Below are positions 1-8,490 of a DNA stretch of 64,000 nucleotides, piece by piece. The translations under genes were made by a program, and so were the position numbers. The DNA lies in assembly GCA_020634875.1 (NCBI GenBank), contig JACKAX010000010.1, forward strand, positions 41,653 through 105,652. The letters run 5' to 3'. The notes under the pieces were generated by a model, which saw only the letters and a program-made list of their open reading frames with translations, did not search any database and was not told the DNA's origin. Positions within the stretch are counted from its first letter, which is position 1. Every line of letters begins with the position of its first letter. Origin of the DNA: Anaerolineales bacterium. GTDB taxonomy: Bacteria > Chloroflexota > Anaerolineae > Anaerolineales > JABWBV01.

Positions 1-300
1 GAGATCACCAGTCCGCAGCCCGGCGACCGCGTGAGCGGGGAAATCTCGATCCTGGGGTTTGTAAACGTTGAAAACTTTGGTTTTTACAAACTCGAAATTG
101 CCCCCAATCAAAGTGTAAACTGGCGCACGATTCAGGCCGGACGTGATTTGGTCAAAGAAGATAATGGGGTGCTAGTTCAGCAGTGGGATACCTCTACCCT
201 TCAGGCCGGGGATTACATTCTCCGCCTGGTTGTCACCCTCAGCGACGAAACCGCCCTCCCCGATTGCCGTGTCCCCATCACCATCCTTCCGCCAGAATAG
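1..300 (+). CDS. C-terminal fragment of an extracellular protein, Ig-like domain
   Basis: The reading frame is open from base 1, so the gene starts outside the window and only the last 99 residues are visible. The fragment opens with ITSPQPGDRVSGEISILG, followed by FGFYKLEIAP, a WDTSTLQAGDYILRL strand pattern and a final PITILPPE. This is the usual look of a bacterial Ig-like or Big-type beta-sandwich at the end of a secreted or cell-wall protein. In Chloroflexota such a domain often closes a penicillin-binding protein or other envelope protein, but the main body is not visible, so its function cannot be stated. No sorting signal follows. Confidence 0.6.
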   Translation, partial: EITSPQPGDRVSGEISILGFVNVENFGFYKLEIAPNQSVNWRTIQAGRDLVKEDNGVLVQQWDTSTLQAGDYILRLVVTLSDETALPDCRVPITILPPE

Positions 301-404
301 TCTGCAAGTGGCGAGTAGTGAGTGGCGAGTCAACCAACGAACCACCTCACAAACCGTTCAGCCAACAACCAATTAACTAATCAACCAGTAACCAACAACC
401 AACT
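301..404. repeat. AACCAACC-type low-complexity spacer
   Basis: The gap between the first two genes is nearly all degenerate short repeats: AGTGGCGAGT twice (from about 308 and 320), then a run of CAACCAAC, AACCAACAACC and TAACTAATCAACC units. The reverse-strand version (TTGGTTGGTTGAC) occurs around 2850-2885. The spacer contains no recognisable promoter and no Shine-Dalgarno sequence before the ATG at 405. Confidence 0.6.
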
Positions 405-944
405 ATGCCCGCTATCCAAGTCCGTCCCCTTACTTTTTCCGATGTCGCCCCTCTGGTCGCCATTGACCACGGTTTTATGGCCGAGTACGTCTGGCAGATG
501 GAGTTTCAGGAAGAGGAGAATGGGGTGAGGGTGGCGTTCAACCGGCGACGGTTGCCGCGAGCAATGCGGGTGGAGTATCCACGTCCGGCGCAGTACCTCG
601 CGGAAATCTGGAATAAAAAGTCCGGGTTGCTAGTGGCGGAATTGGCGGGCGGCGAAACGGTGGGGTACGTCAATCTGACTGAGGGCGTGGTGCCCCGTAC
701 AACTCAAATTACGGATTTAGCGGTCAGTTCGCATGTGCGGCGGCAAGGGATCGGGAAGGTGCTTTTGTTGGCGGCGGAGGATTGGGCGGTTCAACATCGG
801 AATGTGCAATTGATTGCCGAAATGCAATCGAAAAACTATCCGGCGATTAATCTCGTAAGCAAGTTAGGCTACGAGTTTTGCGGATATAGTGACCGGTACT
901 ACGCAAACCAGGATATCGCATTGTTTTTTGGGAAAGCGGTCTGA
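405..944 (+). CDS. GNAT family N-acetyltransferase
   Basis: A 179-residue protein with the GNAT fold. The acetyl-CoA binding signature lies around residues 107-120 (LAVSSHVRRQGIGKVLL, matching the R/Q-x-x-G-x-G/A loop). It is followed by the typical end IAEMQSKNYPAINLVSKLGYEFCGY, where an N-x-x-A-x-x-x-Y/L element leads into the last strand. GNAT enzymes move an acetyl group from acetyl-CoA to an amine; the acceptor cannot be read from sequence. The start at 405 gives a protein beginning directly with the first GNAT strand. It lies 20 bases before the 7TM-GAF gene, so the two may be co-transcribed. Confidence 0.8.
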   Translation: MPAIQVRPLTFSDVAPLVAIDHGFMAEYVWQMEFQEEENGVRVAFNRRRLPRAMRVEYPRPAQYLAEIWNKKSGLLVAELAGGETVGYVNLTEGVVPRTTQITDLAVSSHVRRQGIGKVLLLAAEDWAVQHRNVQLIAEMQSKNYPAINLVSKLGYEFCGYSDRYYANQDIALFFGKAV

Positions 945-964
945 CCCTCCACCTGTCTCAAAAT

Positions 965-2857
965 ATGGCTTTGTTTATCTCGTTTCTTCAAACCCTATCT
1001 GATGTTCTTACCGCGGGCATTGCTATCACTGCCTTTTCATTGTTGATCTATGCCCTCACCTTCAACCTGCGTGATCGCGTAGCACGGTCGTTTGCGTTTA
1101 TCATGGCATGTGTCGTAGTGGTCTTCGCGGGGGAGGCCTTGAGCGGGGTGACAACGGATTTGGAAATGGCGGGACATTGGCTGCGGATTCAGTGGGTGGG
1201 ATTGGTGTTTATTCCGGCAACCTATTTGCATTTTTCCGACGCGTTGCTCGAAACCACCGGACGCCCCTCGCGCGGGCGGCGGCGGATTTTGTACCGCCTG
1301 ACTTACTTGATCGCCCTGGGGTTTTTGTTACTCCTCCCAACGAATTGGCTGGTGGGGGATGTCACGGTGGGGACGCGCGGGGCACTCCGGTTTGAACGCA
1401 CGCCGCTGACCTGGGTTTTTGTCGCTTTTTACGTGATCGGGGTGGCGTGGGCATGGGTTAATCTCTGGCGGGCGTACCGTCGCACCGTCACCGCCACGGG
1501 CCTCCGCCGAATGCGTTACCTGCTCACGGGAGCCGTTGCACCCGCGCTGGGATCATTTCCCTACCTGATGTTTGGGGCAGCGTTCGCGGGAACCTTTCCG
1601 ATCATTTTCTGGTTGACGACCATTTTTACTAATGTGGTGGTGTTCATCTTTTTGGTGGCGATGGCTTACGCGGTAGCGTTTTTTGGCGTTTCCTGGCCGG
1701 ATCGGGTCGTCAAACGGCGGCTGGCAAAATGGCTCATGCGCGGCCCCGTCACCGCTTTTCTCGTCCTCGGCGTCACCACGTTTATGCGGCGCACCGAACA
1801 ATTTTTTGGCCTGCCCGATACCGTCGTCGTCCCCATCGCGATGGCTTTGACGATTTTGCTCATGGAACACTCCATCTCCCTCGTCGCCCCGTTGTGGGAG
1901 CGTTGGCTGTTCAACCCTGGCGATCAAGACGACCTGCGCCTGCTCCAAACCCTCGAAGAACGCGTCCTCACCACTGGCGACTTGCGCCAGTTTTTGGAAG
2001 GCATTCTCGCCGCGGTTTGCGATCAATTCCAGGTGCAAACCGCGTTCATCGCGGTCACGGGCGAGACGGGCGTCGAAGCCCTGCTGACCACAGGCGGTGA
2101 ACTGCCCGAAGACTTATCGAAAAACATCCTCGAAATTGCCACGCAGGAACCCGGCGAATGGGACCTTTTCTCTTGGGGAAATTATTTGCTCATCCCCTTG
2201 CGGCCCGCCGATGACGTTCAATTGCTCGGCCTGATCGGAGTCCTGATCCCCTACGAAGCCGGAAACGAACTCCCCGAAGGGGTGCGCTTACTCGCCGAAC
2301 GTGCGGCCCTGGCCCTGGAAGACCGCCGCGACCAGCAACAAGTCTTCACCTCCCTGAAAAATCTCAGCCCCCAAGTGGAATACCTCCAACGCCTCCGCGC
2401 CGCCTCGCGCTACGACCGCGCGGGCGTCCTCTCCCAAACTGAAGACCTGCCCGAACCGGTTGACCTGCCCCAATCCGTCAAAGACGCCCTCAGCCATTAT
2501 TGGGGCGGCCCCAAACTCTCCCAAAGCCCGCTCATGCGTTTGCGCGTCGTCCAGCGCGCCCTCGAAGAACACGAAGGCAATCCCTCCAACGCCCTCCGCG
2601 CCATTCTCAAAGAAGCCATTGAGCGTGTCCGTCCCGAAGGCGAACGTCGCTTCACTGGTGAATGGATTTTGTATAATATACTGGAACTCAAATTCATGCA
2701 GGGCCGCAAAGTCCGAGAAGTCGCCATGCGCCTCGCCATGTCCGAAGCCGATCTCTACCGCAAACAACGCGTCGCCATCGAAGCCGTCGCTCAAGCCATC
2801 GAAGAAATGGAGCGTCAAGTGCAGGAAGCGGAAGAAGAGGCAGAGTTGGTTGGTTGA
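965..2857 (+). CDS. 7TM-GAF membrane regulator with C-terminal HTH-like domain
   Basis: A 630-residue protein in three parts. Residues 1 to about 300 hold eight or so hydrophobic helices arranged like the N-terminal 7TM sensor region of Chloroflexota and cyanobacterial histidine kinases. Residues about 326-455 look like a GAF domain (LEERVLTTGDLRQFLEG onward). There is no HisKA or HATPase domain: no conserved phospho-His box or N/G boxes. Instead the protein ends (501-630) in a helical segment with WILYNILELKFMQGRK and VREVAMRLAMSEADLYRKQ, which resembles a winged-helix or HTH. The same segment seems to occur at the N-terminus of the STAND protein at 44393. My inference is a membrane sensor that signals through protein-protein or DNA contacts rather than phosphorylation. 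Ligand unknown. Confidence 0.7.
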   Translation: MALFISFLQTLSDVLTAGIAITAFSLLIYALTFNLRDRVARSFAFIMACVVVVFAGEALSGVTTDLEMAGHWLRIQWVGLVFIPATYLHFSDALLETTGRPSRGRRRILYRLTYLIALGFLLLLPTNWLVGDVTVGTRGALRFERTPLTWVFVAFYVIGVAWAWVNLWRAYRRTVTATGLRRMRYLLTGAVAPALGSFPYLMFGAAFAGTFPIIFWLTTIFTNVVVFIFLVAMAYAVAFFGVSWPDRVVKRRLAKWLMRGPVTAFLVLGVTTFMRRTEQFFGLPDTVVVPIAMALTILLMEHSISLVAPLWERWLFNPGDQDDLRLLQTLEERVLTTGDLRQFLEGILAAVCDQFQVQTAFIAVTGETGVEALLTTGGELPEDLSKNILEIATQEPGEWDLFSWGNYLLIPLRPADDVQLLGLIGVLIPYEAGNELPEGVRLLAERAALALEDRRDQQQVFTSLKNLSPQVEYLQRLRAASRYDRAGVLSQTEDLPEPVDLPQSVKDALSHYWGGPKLSQSPLMRLRVVQRALEEHEGNPSNALRAILKEAIERVRPEGERRFTGEWILYNILELKFMQGRKVREVAMRLAMSEADLYRKQRVAIEAVAQAIEEMERQVQEAEEEAELVG

Positions 2858-2936
2858 CTGGTTGATCGGTTAGTTGATTGACTGGTTTTTTTGTTACTCC
2901 TCACGCATTACCCGTTACTCATCACTTATCCCCCCC
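2858..2936. repeat. TTGGTTGACTGG / TTACTCATCACTTATC repeat spacer
   Basis: The spacer before ftsK begins with GTTGGTTGACTGGTTGATCG-like units and ends in TTACTC, CATTACCCGTTACTC and ATCACTTATC units. The latter belong to the repeat family also seen near 9475, 12063, 15809 and 49500. An in-frame ATG at 2874 would translate this repeat into 21 residues unrelated to FtsK, which is why it is not used as the ftsK start. Confidence 0.6.
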
Positions 2937-5141
2937 ATGCCCCATCAGCAAGAACCCTTCCCCTCCCCCGAAGTCCCCTGGCAAGATACCGCCATGAACA
3001 TGCTCCTGCGCTTCCAACGCTTTTTGAGCGATGTGGCGGGGCTGTTTTTGCTCACCTTTGCCCTGATCATGCTCCTGGCTTTGGTCGGGTGGACGGATGG
3101 GATTCTCATCAGCCCGTTGGCGTTTTTGTTTCGGAAGGCGATGGGGTACGGAAGTGTTTTTATTGCTCTGATCATTTTGTGGGTGGGGTGGCAATTGGTC
3201 CGGCGACGGGAGATCACGTTCACAAGTCTTCCGTGGGGGCGGATCGTCGCGCTGGAAATCGGGGCGTTTGCCCTGCTTGCGTTATTCACCGTGTTTGGGG
3301 GTGCGTCCATCGCGCGGGCGGAAACTGGGTTGGATGGCGGGCTGATCGGTTGGGGTTTGGCCGAAACGTTGGGGCTGGTGCTTGGCGGGTTTTTCCGCGG
3401 CATATTTTTGTTTATCGTCCTGATGTGGGGGATTGTGGTGGGGATGGGATGGATGCCCGGACTTTTGCGCTGGCTTCGCGCCGTGTTAGAAGGCGAAAGC
3501 GCTCCCGCTCCCGTTTCCCCGGCCCTCGCCGATGATCCCGAACCCCCCAGTGTCACCACCGTCCGCGATGTGACCCCCGCCCAGACCACTGCCGCGCCAC
3601 GCCGCCCTGTCGAACTTCCCCCCGAATTCCGCAAGAAATTCCGCCTCCCCACGGAAAAAGCTCCCACCACCCCGCCGCCGCCCCGTGACCAAAGCCTTCC
3701 CCCGCTCGAACTGCTTCTCGAAGGCAAACCCCAACGCCCCAACGAACGTAACATCAACCTGACCGCTGGCCTCATCGAAAAAACCCTCTCCGAGTTTGGC
3801 ATCCCCGTCACCGTCACCAGTTTTCAGGTTGGCCCCACGATCACCCAATTTGCGGTGGAGCCGGGCTTTGTCGAACGCCCCGGTCCCGACGGGAAACCGA
3901 TGCAACAAAAAGTGCGCGTTTCCCAAATCACCTCCCTCGCCCGCGACCTAGCCCTGGCCCTTTCCGCCGACCGCATCCGCATCGAAGCCCCCGTCCCTGG
4001 ACGTTCGTACCTGGGCATCGAAGTCCCAAACGCCGCCGCCAGCACCGTCCGCCTCCGCCCCATCCTGGAGTCCGAAGCCTTTTACAAAGTCACCTCCCCC
4101 CTTGCGATGGGCATGGGCCTCGATGTGTCGGGCAAACCCGTCATCGCCGACCTCGCCAAAATGCCCCACTTGCTGATCGCAGGCACGACCGGGTCGGGGA
4201 AATCGGTCTGTATTTCGGCGCTTACCTCCTGTTTGGTGATGAACAACACCCCCCAGGATTTGCGACTCGTGATGATTGACCCGAAAAAGGTCGAGTTGGT
4301 CAGGTTCAATGGGTTGCCGCACCTGATGGGACAGGTGGAAACCAACCTGGAGCGGATTTTGGGCGTGTTGCGCTGGGTGGTGTTGGAAATGGATCGCCGG
4401 TACAAATTGCTGGAAAAATACCGTTCCCGCAACCTGGAAAGTTTCAACAAAAAGATGGGGAAGATGAAAAACGCCCCCGAACAACCCATGCCCCACATCG
4501 TCGTGCTGATTGACGAACTCGCCGACCTGATGCTTTCCGCAGGCGAACAGACCGAACCCGCCCTCGTGCGTCTCGCCCAACTCGCGCGGGCCACCGGCAT
4601 CCATCTGATTGTCGCCACCCAACGCCCCAGCACCGACGTGGTCACGGGCTTGATCAAAGCGAACTTCCCCGCGCGGTTGGCGTTTGCCGTCGCCTCTTCG
4701 ATTGACTCCCGCGTGATTTTGGACAACACGGGGGCGGAGACGCTGTTGGGGAACGGCGATATGCTGTTCCTGCCGCCAGATGCCCCCGCCCCGCTCCGCG
4801 CACAGGGGGCGTTTATCACCGATGCTGAGTTGGAAAAAGTGGTGCAATACTGGCATTCGCAATATCCACAAGCGCAGACCCCCGCTCCCTGGGATGATAT
4901 GCTGGCCCAAGAAGCGATGCTCGCCGACCGGGATGATTTGATCGAGCGGGCGATTGAAATTGTGAAGAAAACCCAACGGGCGAGCGCGTCCCATCTTCAG
5001 CGCCAGTTGCGGATCGGGTATCCCCGCGCGGCGCGGTTGGTGGACGAGTTGGAGAATCTGGGGATCATTGGCCCCGCGACGGGGACACGGGAGCGGGAGG
5101 TGTTAGTGGATCGGGATGAGGATGAAGATGAGGAAGCGTAG
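2937..5141 (+). CDS. ftsK: DNA translocase FtsK
   Basis: A 734-residue FtsK/SpoIIIE translocase, which pumps chromosomal DNA through the division septum. It has four membrane helices in roughly residues 25-180, a Pro-rich linker, then the motor. Walker A is AGTTGSGKSV near residue 416 and Walker B is VVLIDELADLM near 525; the DPKKVELVRFNGLPHL and ATQRPSTDVVTG segments typical of FtsK are present. The C-terminal gamma winged helix, which reads polar KOPS-like sites, is recognisable (RASASHLQRQLRIGYPRAAR), followed by an acidic tail. I chose the ATG at 2937 because the in-frame ATG at 2874 would translate an intergenic repeat. The linker is short, so this is a compact FtsK. Confidence 0.95.
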   Translation: MPHQQEPFPSPEVPWQDTAMNMLLRFQRFLSDVAGLFLLTFALIMLLALVGWTDGILISPLAFLFRKAMGYGSVFIALIILWVGWQLVRRREITFTSLPWGRIVALEIGAFALLALFTVFGGASIARAETGLDGGLIGWGLAETLGLVLGGFFRGIFLFIVLMWGIVVGMGWMPGLLRWLRAVLEGESAPAPVSPALADDPEPPSVTTVRDVTPAQTTAAPRRPVELPPEFRKKFRLPTEKAPTTPPPPRDQSLPPLELLLEGKPQRPNERNINLTAGLIEKTLSEFGIPVTVTSFQVGPTITQFAVEPGFVERPGPDGKPMQQKVRVSQITSLARDLALALSADRIRIEAPVPGRSYLGIEVPNAAASTVRLRPILESEAFYKVTSPLAMGMGLDVSGKPVIADLAKMPHLLIAGTTGSGKSVCISALTSCLVMNNTPQDLRLVMIDPKKVELVRFNGLPHLMGQVETNLERILGVLRWVVLEMDRRYKLLEKYRSRNLESFNKKMGKMKNAPEQPMPHIVVLIDELADLMLSAGEQTEPALVRLAQLARATGIHLIVATQRPSTDVVTGLIKANFPARLAFAVASSIDSRVILDNTGAETLLGNGDMLFLPPDAPAPLRAQGAFITDAELEKVVQYWHSQYPQAQTPAPWDDMLAQEAMLADRDDLIERAIEIVKKTQRASASHLQRQLRIGYPRAARLVDELENLGIIGPATGTREREVLVDRDEDEDEEA

Positions 5142-5337
5142 TTCTGGGAGAAATTGTTAATTGCTGATTTGAGATTGGCTGGCTTGTCGTTTGCTTGCTT
5201 GCTGATTTGGGGGCTTTGGGATAGGATAGAACGATCTACGTCGCAGGTTGTGATCCCCATTTAGAAGTCTATCGAATACTGTAACAGGTTCCGGTTTCCT
5301 CCCTGCACAGTTTTTTATTTTGCCGGAGGTTGTTTTG

Positions 5338-5952
5338 GTGCAACAAACCATGGAGAAAAAAGAAAGAATGACGTTAACCGATATTGCGCGCGTCCGTTTG
5401 AAGGGGTTCTTGGACGCGCTTGGTGGTTTTTTGAACCGGATGGGGGTGCTGCCGATCCAGATGACGTATTTGGGCTTGTTCGGACATGCGCTTGGCGCAT
5501 ATTTCTTATTGCAAGGAAAGATGATGGTTGGCGGGCTGGTGATTTTTGTGTTAGCGCCCGTTGACGCGCTCGATGGCACAATGGCGCGCTTGCGCGGGGA
5601 ATCCAGTCAGTGGGGGGCGTTTGTGGATTCGACGGTGGATCGGTATTCGGAATTGTTCGTGTTCGGTTCGCTGATTTATCATTTCGCCTCGACGGGGAAT
5701 GTTTGGGGGGCGGTGTTTGCTTTTTTGGCGGCGTCCGGTTCGGTGCTGGTTTCGTATGTGCGGGCGCGGGCACAGTCGTTGGGGTTTGATATTAAGATCG
5801 GGTTGCTGAGCCGTTTGGAACGGTATCTGATCCTGATCCCTTCGTTGGTGTTCAACGTGCCTGTGTACGGGATGGCGATCATTGCAGTCGGGGCACATAT
5901 CACTGCCCTGCAACGCATTTTTGCCATGCGGCGCGAAGTTCATCGGAAATAA
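5338..5952 (+). CDS. CDP-alcohol phosphatidyltransferase
   Basis: A 204-residue membrane enzyme that joins a CDP-activated diacylglycerol or alcohol to an acceptor in phospholipid synthesis. The whole catalytic signature D-x2-D-G-x2-A-R-x8-G-x3-D-x3-D is present (DALDGTMARLRGESSQW, then GAFVDSTVD), so it should be active. Five to six hydrophobic helices surround it. Start: GGAGGT at 5325-5330 sits 7 bases before GTG 5338; the TTG at 5320 lies upstream of this site and ATG 5350 is too far from it. It could be a phosphatidylglycerophosphate or phosphatidylinositol-phosphate synthase; the acceptor is not readable. It lies 14 bases upstream of lgt, forming a lipid-metabolism operon. Confidence 0.88.
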   Translation: MQQTMEKKERMTLTDIARVRLKGFLDALGGFLNRMGVLPIQMTYLGLFGHALGAYFLLQGKMMVGGLVIFVLAPVDALDGTMARLRGESSQWGAFVDSTVDRYSELFVFGSLIYHFASTGNVWGAVFAFLAASGSVLVSYVRARAQSLGFDIKIGLLSRLERYLILIPSLVFNVPVYGMAIIAVGAHITALQRIFAMRREVHRK

Positions 5953-5966
5953 ACAGGAGTACGGTT

Positions 5967-6872
5967 ATGGATTTTTGTCCTGCTGGCGTCGGCTTTGTGG
6001 TTGGGCCGTTTTGTGTACATTATTACGGGGTGATTATTATGTTTGGGGCTTTGGCCGCATCGTTTTTGGTTGCTTACGAGGCAAACCGGAAAGGGGAAAA
6101 TCCCGAATTTGTCTGGGATGCGTTGTCGGTGGTTTTGGTGACGGGGGTGTTGGGGGCACGTATCTGGCATATTTTGACGCCGCCCCCCTCGATGGTGGAG
6201 CAGGGGATTACGACGATGTATTATCTGACACACCCCTTGGATGCACTGGCGATTTGGCGGGGCGGGCTGGGCATTCCGGGGGGCGTGATCGGTGGGGGGC
6301 TGGGGATGTGGTGGTACACCCGACGGCGTGGGGTGGATTTTTGGGTTTGGGCGGACCTCGCGGTTCCGGGGTTGGCCCTGGCGCAGGCGATTGGGCGGTG
6401 GGGAAATTTTGTCAATCAGGAGTTGTACGGGGCACCCACGAATCTGCCGTGGGCGATTTATATTGACCCGCAACATCGCGTGCCCGGATTTGAAAATTTT
6501 GAGCGGTTCCACCCGTTATTTTTGTATGAGTCGTTGTGGAATTTGGGGAATATGTTTTTGCTGTTGTGGTTGTGCCGCAAGTATGCTGATAAGTTGCGGA
6601 AAGGGGACCTGGCATTGGTGTATTTGATAGGGTACCCGGTGGGTCGGTTTTTGTTGGAGTTTTTGCGGTTGGACTCGGCGCAGTTGGGCGGGTTGAATGC
6701 GAATCAGACGTTTATGGCGGTGGTGGCGTTAGGCGCGGCAGTAGCGTTGTTCATCCGGCATCAACGCCCGGAGCCGGAGGTTATTCCATCGGTACCTGAG
6801 TTAGAAGTTCAAGAATCAAGCATCGCAGACCACATTGAAGCTGAAGAAAATTCACCTGGAGAATTGAAATGA
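5967..6872 (+). CDS. lgt: Prolipoprotein diacylglyceryl transferase
   Basis: A 301-residue integral membrane enzyme that moves diacylglycerol from phosphatidylglycerol to the lipobox cysteine of prolipoproteins, the first step of lipoprotein maturation. The Lgt signature GRWGNFVNQELYG is intact, and GGLGIPGGVIGG and HPLFLYESLWN match the family. The last 35 residues (acidic, Glu-rich) extend past the usual end. CAGGAG lies 9 bases before the ATG. The stop overlaps the next start in an ATGA, so it is probably translationally coupled to the hemolysin-III gene. Its likely clients include the BMP lipoprotein at 10747 and the fusion lipoprotein at 19807. Confidence 0.95.
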   Translation: MDFCPAGVGFVVGPFCVHYYGVIIMFGALAASFLVAYEANRKGENPEFVWDALSVVLVTGVLGARIWHILTPPPSMVEQGITTMYYLTHPLDALAIWRGGLGIPGGVIGGGLGMWWYTRRRGVDFWVWADLAVPGLALAQAIGRWGNFVNQELYGAPTNLPWAIYIDPQHRVPGFENFERFHPLFLYESLWNLGNMFLLLWLCRKYADKLRKGDLALVYLIGYPVGRFLLEFLRLDSAQLGGLNANQTFMAVVALGAAVALFIRHQRPEPEVIPSVPELEVQESSIADHIEAEENSPGELK

Positions 6873-7537
6873 CGACACAAGCTCCTTCTTACAGTTTTGG
6901 CGAAGAACTCGCGAATAGCATTACCCACGGCATTGGCGTGGTGCTTTCGATTGCAGGCCTGTCCGTGCTGACTTCGTTTGCCAGCGTATTTGGCTCGGTT
7001 TGGCATATTGTCAGTTGCAGTATTTATGGGGCGACGCAGATTTTGATGTATACGGCCTCGACGCTGTACCATAGCATTCCATCGCCGCGCGCGAAGGAAG
7101 TTTTGCGCGTGTTTGACCACTCGGCCATTTTCCTGCTCATCGCGGGGACGTACACCCCCTTCACCCTCGTCAGTCTGCGTGGCCCGTGGGGGTGGACGAT
7201 TTTTAGCGTGGTGTGGGCGATTGCGTTTGTCGGGATTTTGTTACGTGTTTGGTGGCTACGAAATTCGCTGGCGAAGCAAAAGGCGATCTGGCGGGCGTTG
7301 CCGTACATTGGGATGGGATGGATTGCAGTGTTGGCGCTTAAGCCGTTGTTTGCCTCGTTGTCGTCTGGCGGGATCGCGCTGGTGATTGCGGGGGGCCTGG
7401 CTTATACGTTAGGCACGATTTTTTATATCTGGAAGAAGTTGCCGTACAACCACGCGATCTGGCATGTGTTTGTGATGCTTGGCAGTGCGTTTCACTTTTT
7501 TGCGGTGCTATTTTATGTGATTCCGCTGGCGAGTTAA
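6869..7537 (+). CDS. Hemolysin III / PAQR family membrane protein
   Basis: A 222-residue protein with seven predicted membrane helices and the family motifs: EELANSITHGIG near the N-terminus, STLYHS, a FDHSAIFLLIAGTYTPF element and a final WHVFVMLGSAFHFF. The conserved His and Asp residues form the zinc site of PAQR/HlyIII proteins. In Gram-positive bacteria the TrhA branch helps keep membrane fluidity in balance with fatty-acid desaturation; calling it a hemolysin is historical. Its place after a phospholipid enzyme and lgt, overlapping lgt by four bases, supports a role in membrane homeostasis. Confidence 0.9.
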   Translation: MTTQAPSYSFGEELANSITHGIGVVLSIAGLSVLTSFASVFGSVWHIVSCSIYGATQILMYTASTLYHSIPSPRAKEVLRVFDHSAIFLLIAGTYTPFTLVSLRGPWGWTIFSVVWAIAFVGILLRVWWLRNSLAKQKAIWRALPYIGMGWIAVLALKPLFASLSSGGIALVIAGGLAYTLGTIFYIWKKLPYNHAIWHVFVMLGSAFHFFAVLFYVIPLAS

Positions 7538-7552
7538 TTAAGAGGGGGCCTT

Positions 7553-8371
7553 ATGTTTCAACGCTATTGGACTTCGGGAGTCATCTTTTTATGGGCTTGT
7601 TATACCTTGTTGATGGGGTACTTTATTCTTCAGCCGCTCTTTAATTTGCCTTTTTCTCCATTTCTGTTGTCATTCACCACGCTATTTTGTTTTTTCTTCT
7701 CTCTGGGACATGCGATGTGGAGCTTAGGGGGGCGACAGGCGGGGTGGTTTTTGTTGATCACGTTTGCAATCAGCTTGTTGTTTGAGAGTGTCGGTGTCCT
7801 CACGGGGTGGGTGTATGGGCCGTATCATTACACGGATCGGTTGGGATATAAAATTTTTGGGCTGGTGCCGTTTCTCATTCCCATTGCCTGGTTTATGATG
7901 ATTTATCCGGCGTATGTGCTGGTGAAGCAGTTGGTGGGGACAGAACACAAATCCCTTCGAGCCTTGATTTGGTTATCCGCCCTCAGCGCGTTGGCAATGA
8001 CAGCCTGGGATGTCGTGATGGACCCGATTATGGTTGCCGCTAAACATTGGGTTTGGGAAGTGGATGGGGCGTTTTTCGGGATTCCCGTACACAATTATGT
8101 GGGCTGGTTGGCAACAACTTTTACCGTTTACTTGCTCTATGCTTTGTTAGAACGTCGTCTTGCACCTCAGCCGTGGGGCGAGAGTACCCCATTTTTCCGT
8201 AGTTTACCGTTTCTCGTCTATGCGATTACCTGGCTAGGAAATGTCGCGGTTGCGAAACAAATTAATCTGACTGGCCCTGCCTTGGCGGGATTTTTCGCAA
8301 TGGGGAGTTTTGCCCTTTTGGGGTTAGGGAAAATCTTTGAGAAGAAAATGATTTCTGATCCCCAGACCTGA
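7553..8371 (+). CDS. Carotenoid biosynthesis protein (DUF422/CruF-like)
   Basis: A 272-residue membrane protein with about seven to eight helices. It matches the DUF422 family, whose archaeal and deinococcal members (CruF) hydrate carotenoid ends. The recognisable parts are ESVGVLTGWVYGPYHYTD, PFLIPIAWFMMIYPAY, AWDVVMDPIMVA and GIPVHNYVGW, which hold the conserved His, Asp and Trp. No other carotenoid gene (phytoene synthase or desaturase) is in the window, so the substrate is open. It follows the hemolysin-III gene by 15 bases and is the last gene of the membrane cluster; a hairpin with a T-rich tail lies 60 bases downstream. Confidence 0.8.
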   Translation: MFQRYWTSGVIFLWACYTLLMGYFILQPLFNLPFSPFLLSFTTLFCFFFSLGHAMWSLGGRQAGWFLLITFAISLLFESVGVLTGWVYGPYHYTDRLGYKIFGLVPFLIPIAWFMMIYPAYVLVKQLVGTEHKSLRALIWLSALSALAMTAWDVVMDPIMVAAKHWVWEVDGAFFGIPVHNYVGWLATTFTVYLLYALLERRLAPQPWGESTPFFRSLPFLVYAITWLGNVAVAKQINLTGPALAGFFAMGSFALLGLGKIFEKKMISDPQT

Positions 8372-8398
8372 TAGATTATCAGAAAATTAAGAACGATA

Positions 8399-8416
8399 TT
8401 AACACGAGCGTGTTAA
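8399..8416. promoter_or_regulatory. 18-bp palindrome upstream of the carbamoyltransferase gene
   Basis: TTAACACG-AG-CGTGTTAA is a perfect 8-bp inverted repeat with a 2-base centre. It overlaps a TTAAAAT-like -10 sequence (8413-8419) and precedes a terminator-like hairpin. It could be a repressor operator or a small hairpin; nothing tells them apart here. Confidence 0.4.
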
Positions 8417-8430
8417 AATGGAAAAAACAG

Positions 8431-8459
8431 GCGCAAAGCGGAAATCCCTTTGCGCTTTT
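8431..8459 (+). terminator. Intrinsic terminator or attenuator before the carbamoyltransferase gene
   Basis: GCGCAAAG (8431-8438) pairs with CTTTGCGC (8448-8455) and is followed by TTTTGC. It lies after the carotenoid-type gene and only 31 bases before the ATG at 8491. No separate promoter fits between hairpin and start, so it may also act as an attenuator of the downstream gene. Confidence 0.6.
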
Positions 8460-8490
8460 GCATCTTTATTAAGATAGAAGGAGTACAACT

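Noticed and set aside
2874..2936. Upstream ATG as ftsK start
   Set aside because: The extra 21 residues are a translated intergenic repeat, and the ATG at 2937 starts normal FtsK sequence.
3948..4994. Long open frames antisense to ftsK and other GC-rich genes
   Set aside because: They are compositional shadows of real genes, with no domain or SD support.
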